The notes under the pieces: generated by a model
Database searches by the model: none
What the model was told of the DNA's origin: nothing
What the model saw: only the letters and a program-made list of their open reading frames with translations
In this document: in pieces, positions 6,575-6,632 of the stretch
How positions within the stretch are numbered: position 1 is the stretch's first letter
How the letters are laid out: every line of letters starts with the position of its first letter
Position numbers and translations under genes: made by a program
Assembly (NCBI GenBank): GCA_005773145.1
Contig: SXHS01000227.1
Location: forward strand, 1 to 6,632
Length of the DNA stretch: 6,632 bases
Direction: 5' to 3'
From: Planctomycetaceae bacterium
Lineage (GTDB): Bacteria > Planctomycetota > Planctomycetia > Pirellulales > Pirellulaceae

Positions 6575-6632
6575 AAATCTCAAATCTCAAATCTCAAATC
6601 TCAAATCTCAAATCTCAAATCTCAAATCTCAA
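6575..6632. repeat. Perfect heptanucleotide tandem repeat (AAATCTC)n / (GAGATTT)n
   Basis: Eight complete, identical 7-bp units AAATCTC fill 6575-6630 and two more bases begin a ninth before the right edge, so the full length is unknown. On the nuoB coding strand the unit is GAGATTT. The array ends about 40 nt before the nuoB start, in a region with no recognisable promoter. Because 7 is not a multiple of 3, every coding-strand frame meets a TGA every seven codons, while the plus strand has no stop in any frame (cycle K-S-Q-I-S-N-L). Heptamer arrays of this kind are known as short tandemly repeated repetitive sequences in cyanobacteria; similar ones occur in other bacteria. Confidence 0.95.

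Noticed and set aside
6575..6632. Heptamer array considered as part of a CRISPR array or a coding repeat
   Set aside because: There are no spacers, and although the plus strand is stop-free there is no plus-strand gene reading into it within the window.

Overview
The window is a tightly packed stretch of bacterial chromosome, moderately GC-rich by eye, with every recognisable gene on the minus strand. In transcription order (right to left) it holds nuoB, sufC, sufB, sufD, a Rieske-type ferredoxin, a SufT-like MIP18 (DUF59) protein, a COG1821-type ATP-grasp ligase resembling tyramine-glutamate ligase MfnD, and the 5' part of a COG1548-type actin/hydantoinase-fold gene resembling MfnF, cut by the left edge. 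Two genes of the methanofuran/tetrahydromethanopterin C1 pathway next to a SUF system point to a bacterium with the 'archaeal' C1 pathway. A planctomycete (Rhodopirellula/Pirellula type) is the best guess; methylotrophic proteobacteria or NC10 bacteria are alternatives. This is inferred from gene content and protein character, not from a search.

Region by region: 6575-6632 is a perfect heptanucleotide tandem repeat (GAGATTT on the coding strand) running off the right edge, about 40 nt before nuoB. nuoB (5905-6534) keeps all four cysteines that bind cluster N2 of complex I. An 81-nt gap with a small hairpin and a possible 10-codon leader ORF leads to sufC (GTG start, 5005-5823), then sufB (3560-4972) and sufD (2238-3560). 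sufD, the Rieske gene (1917-2237) and the SufT-like gene (1468-1920) are fused end to end by stop/start contacts (TGATG, TAA|ATG, ATGA), so at least sufB to sufT should be one translationally coupled unit. A 54-nt gap with no terminator separates it from the ATP-grasp gene (412-1413), which is 4 nt from the MfnF-like gene (1-407).

Functionally, SufB, SufC and SufD form the Fe-S scaffold complex; the Rieske ferredoxin and SufT-like protein are plausible electron-transfer and maturation partners; NuoB is a typical Fe-S client. No cysteine desulfurase (sufS) or sulfur carrier (sufE/sufU) is present, so sulfur supply must be encoded elsewhere. The last two genes belong to C1-carrier cofactor synthesis. 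No gap exceeds 300 nt; no RNA gene, CRISPR array, insertion sequence or rho-independent terminator was seen. The most unusual points are the nuoB-suf-C1 gene order, the low-complexity insertion inside the MIP18 domain, and the heptamer array upstream of nuoB.
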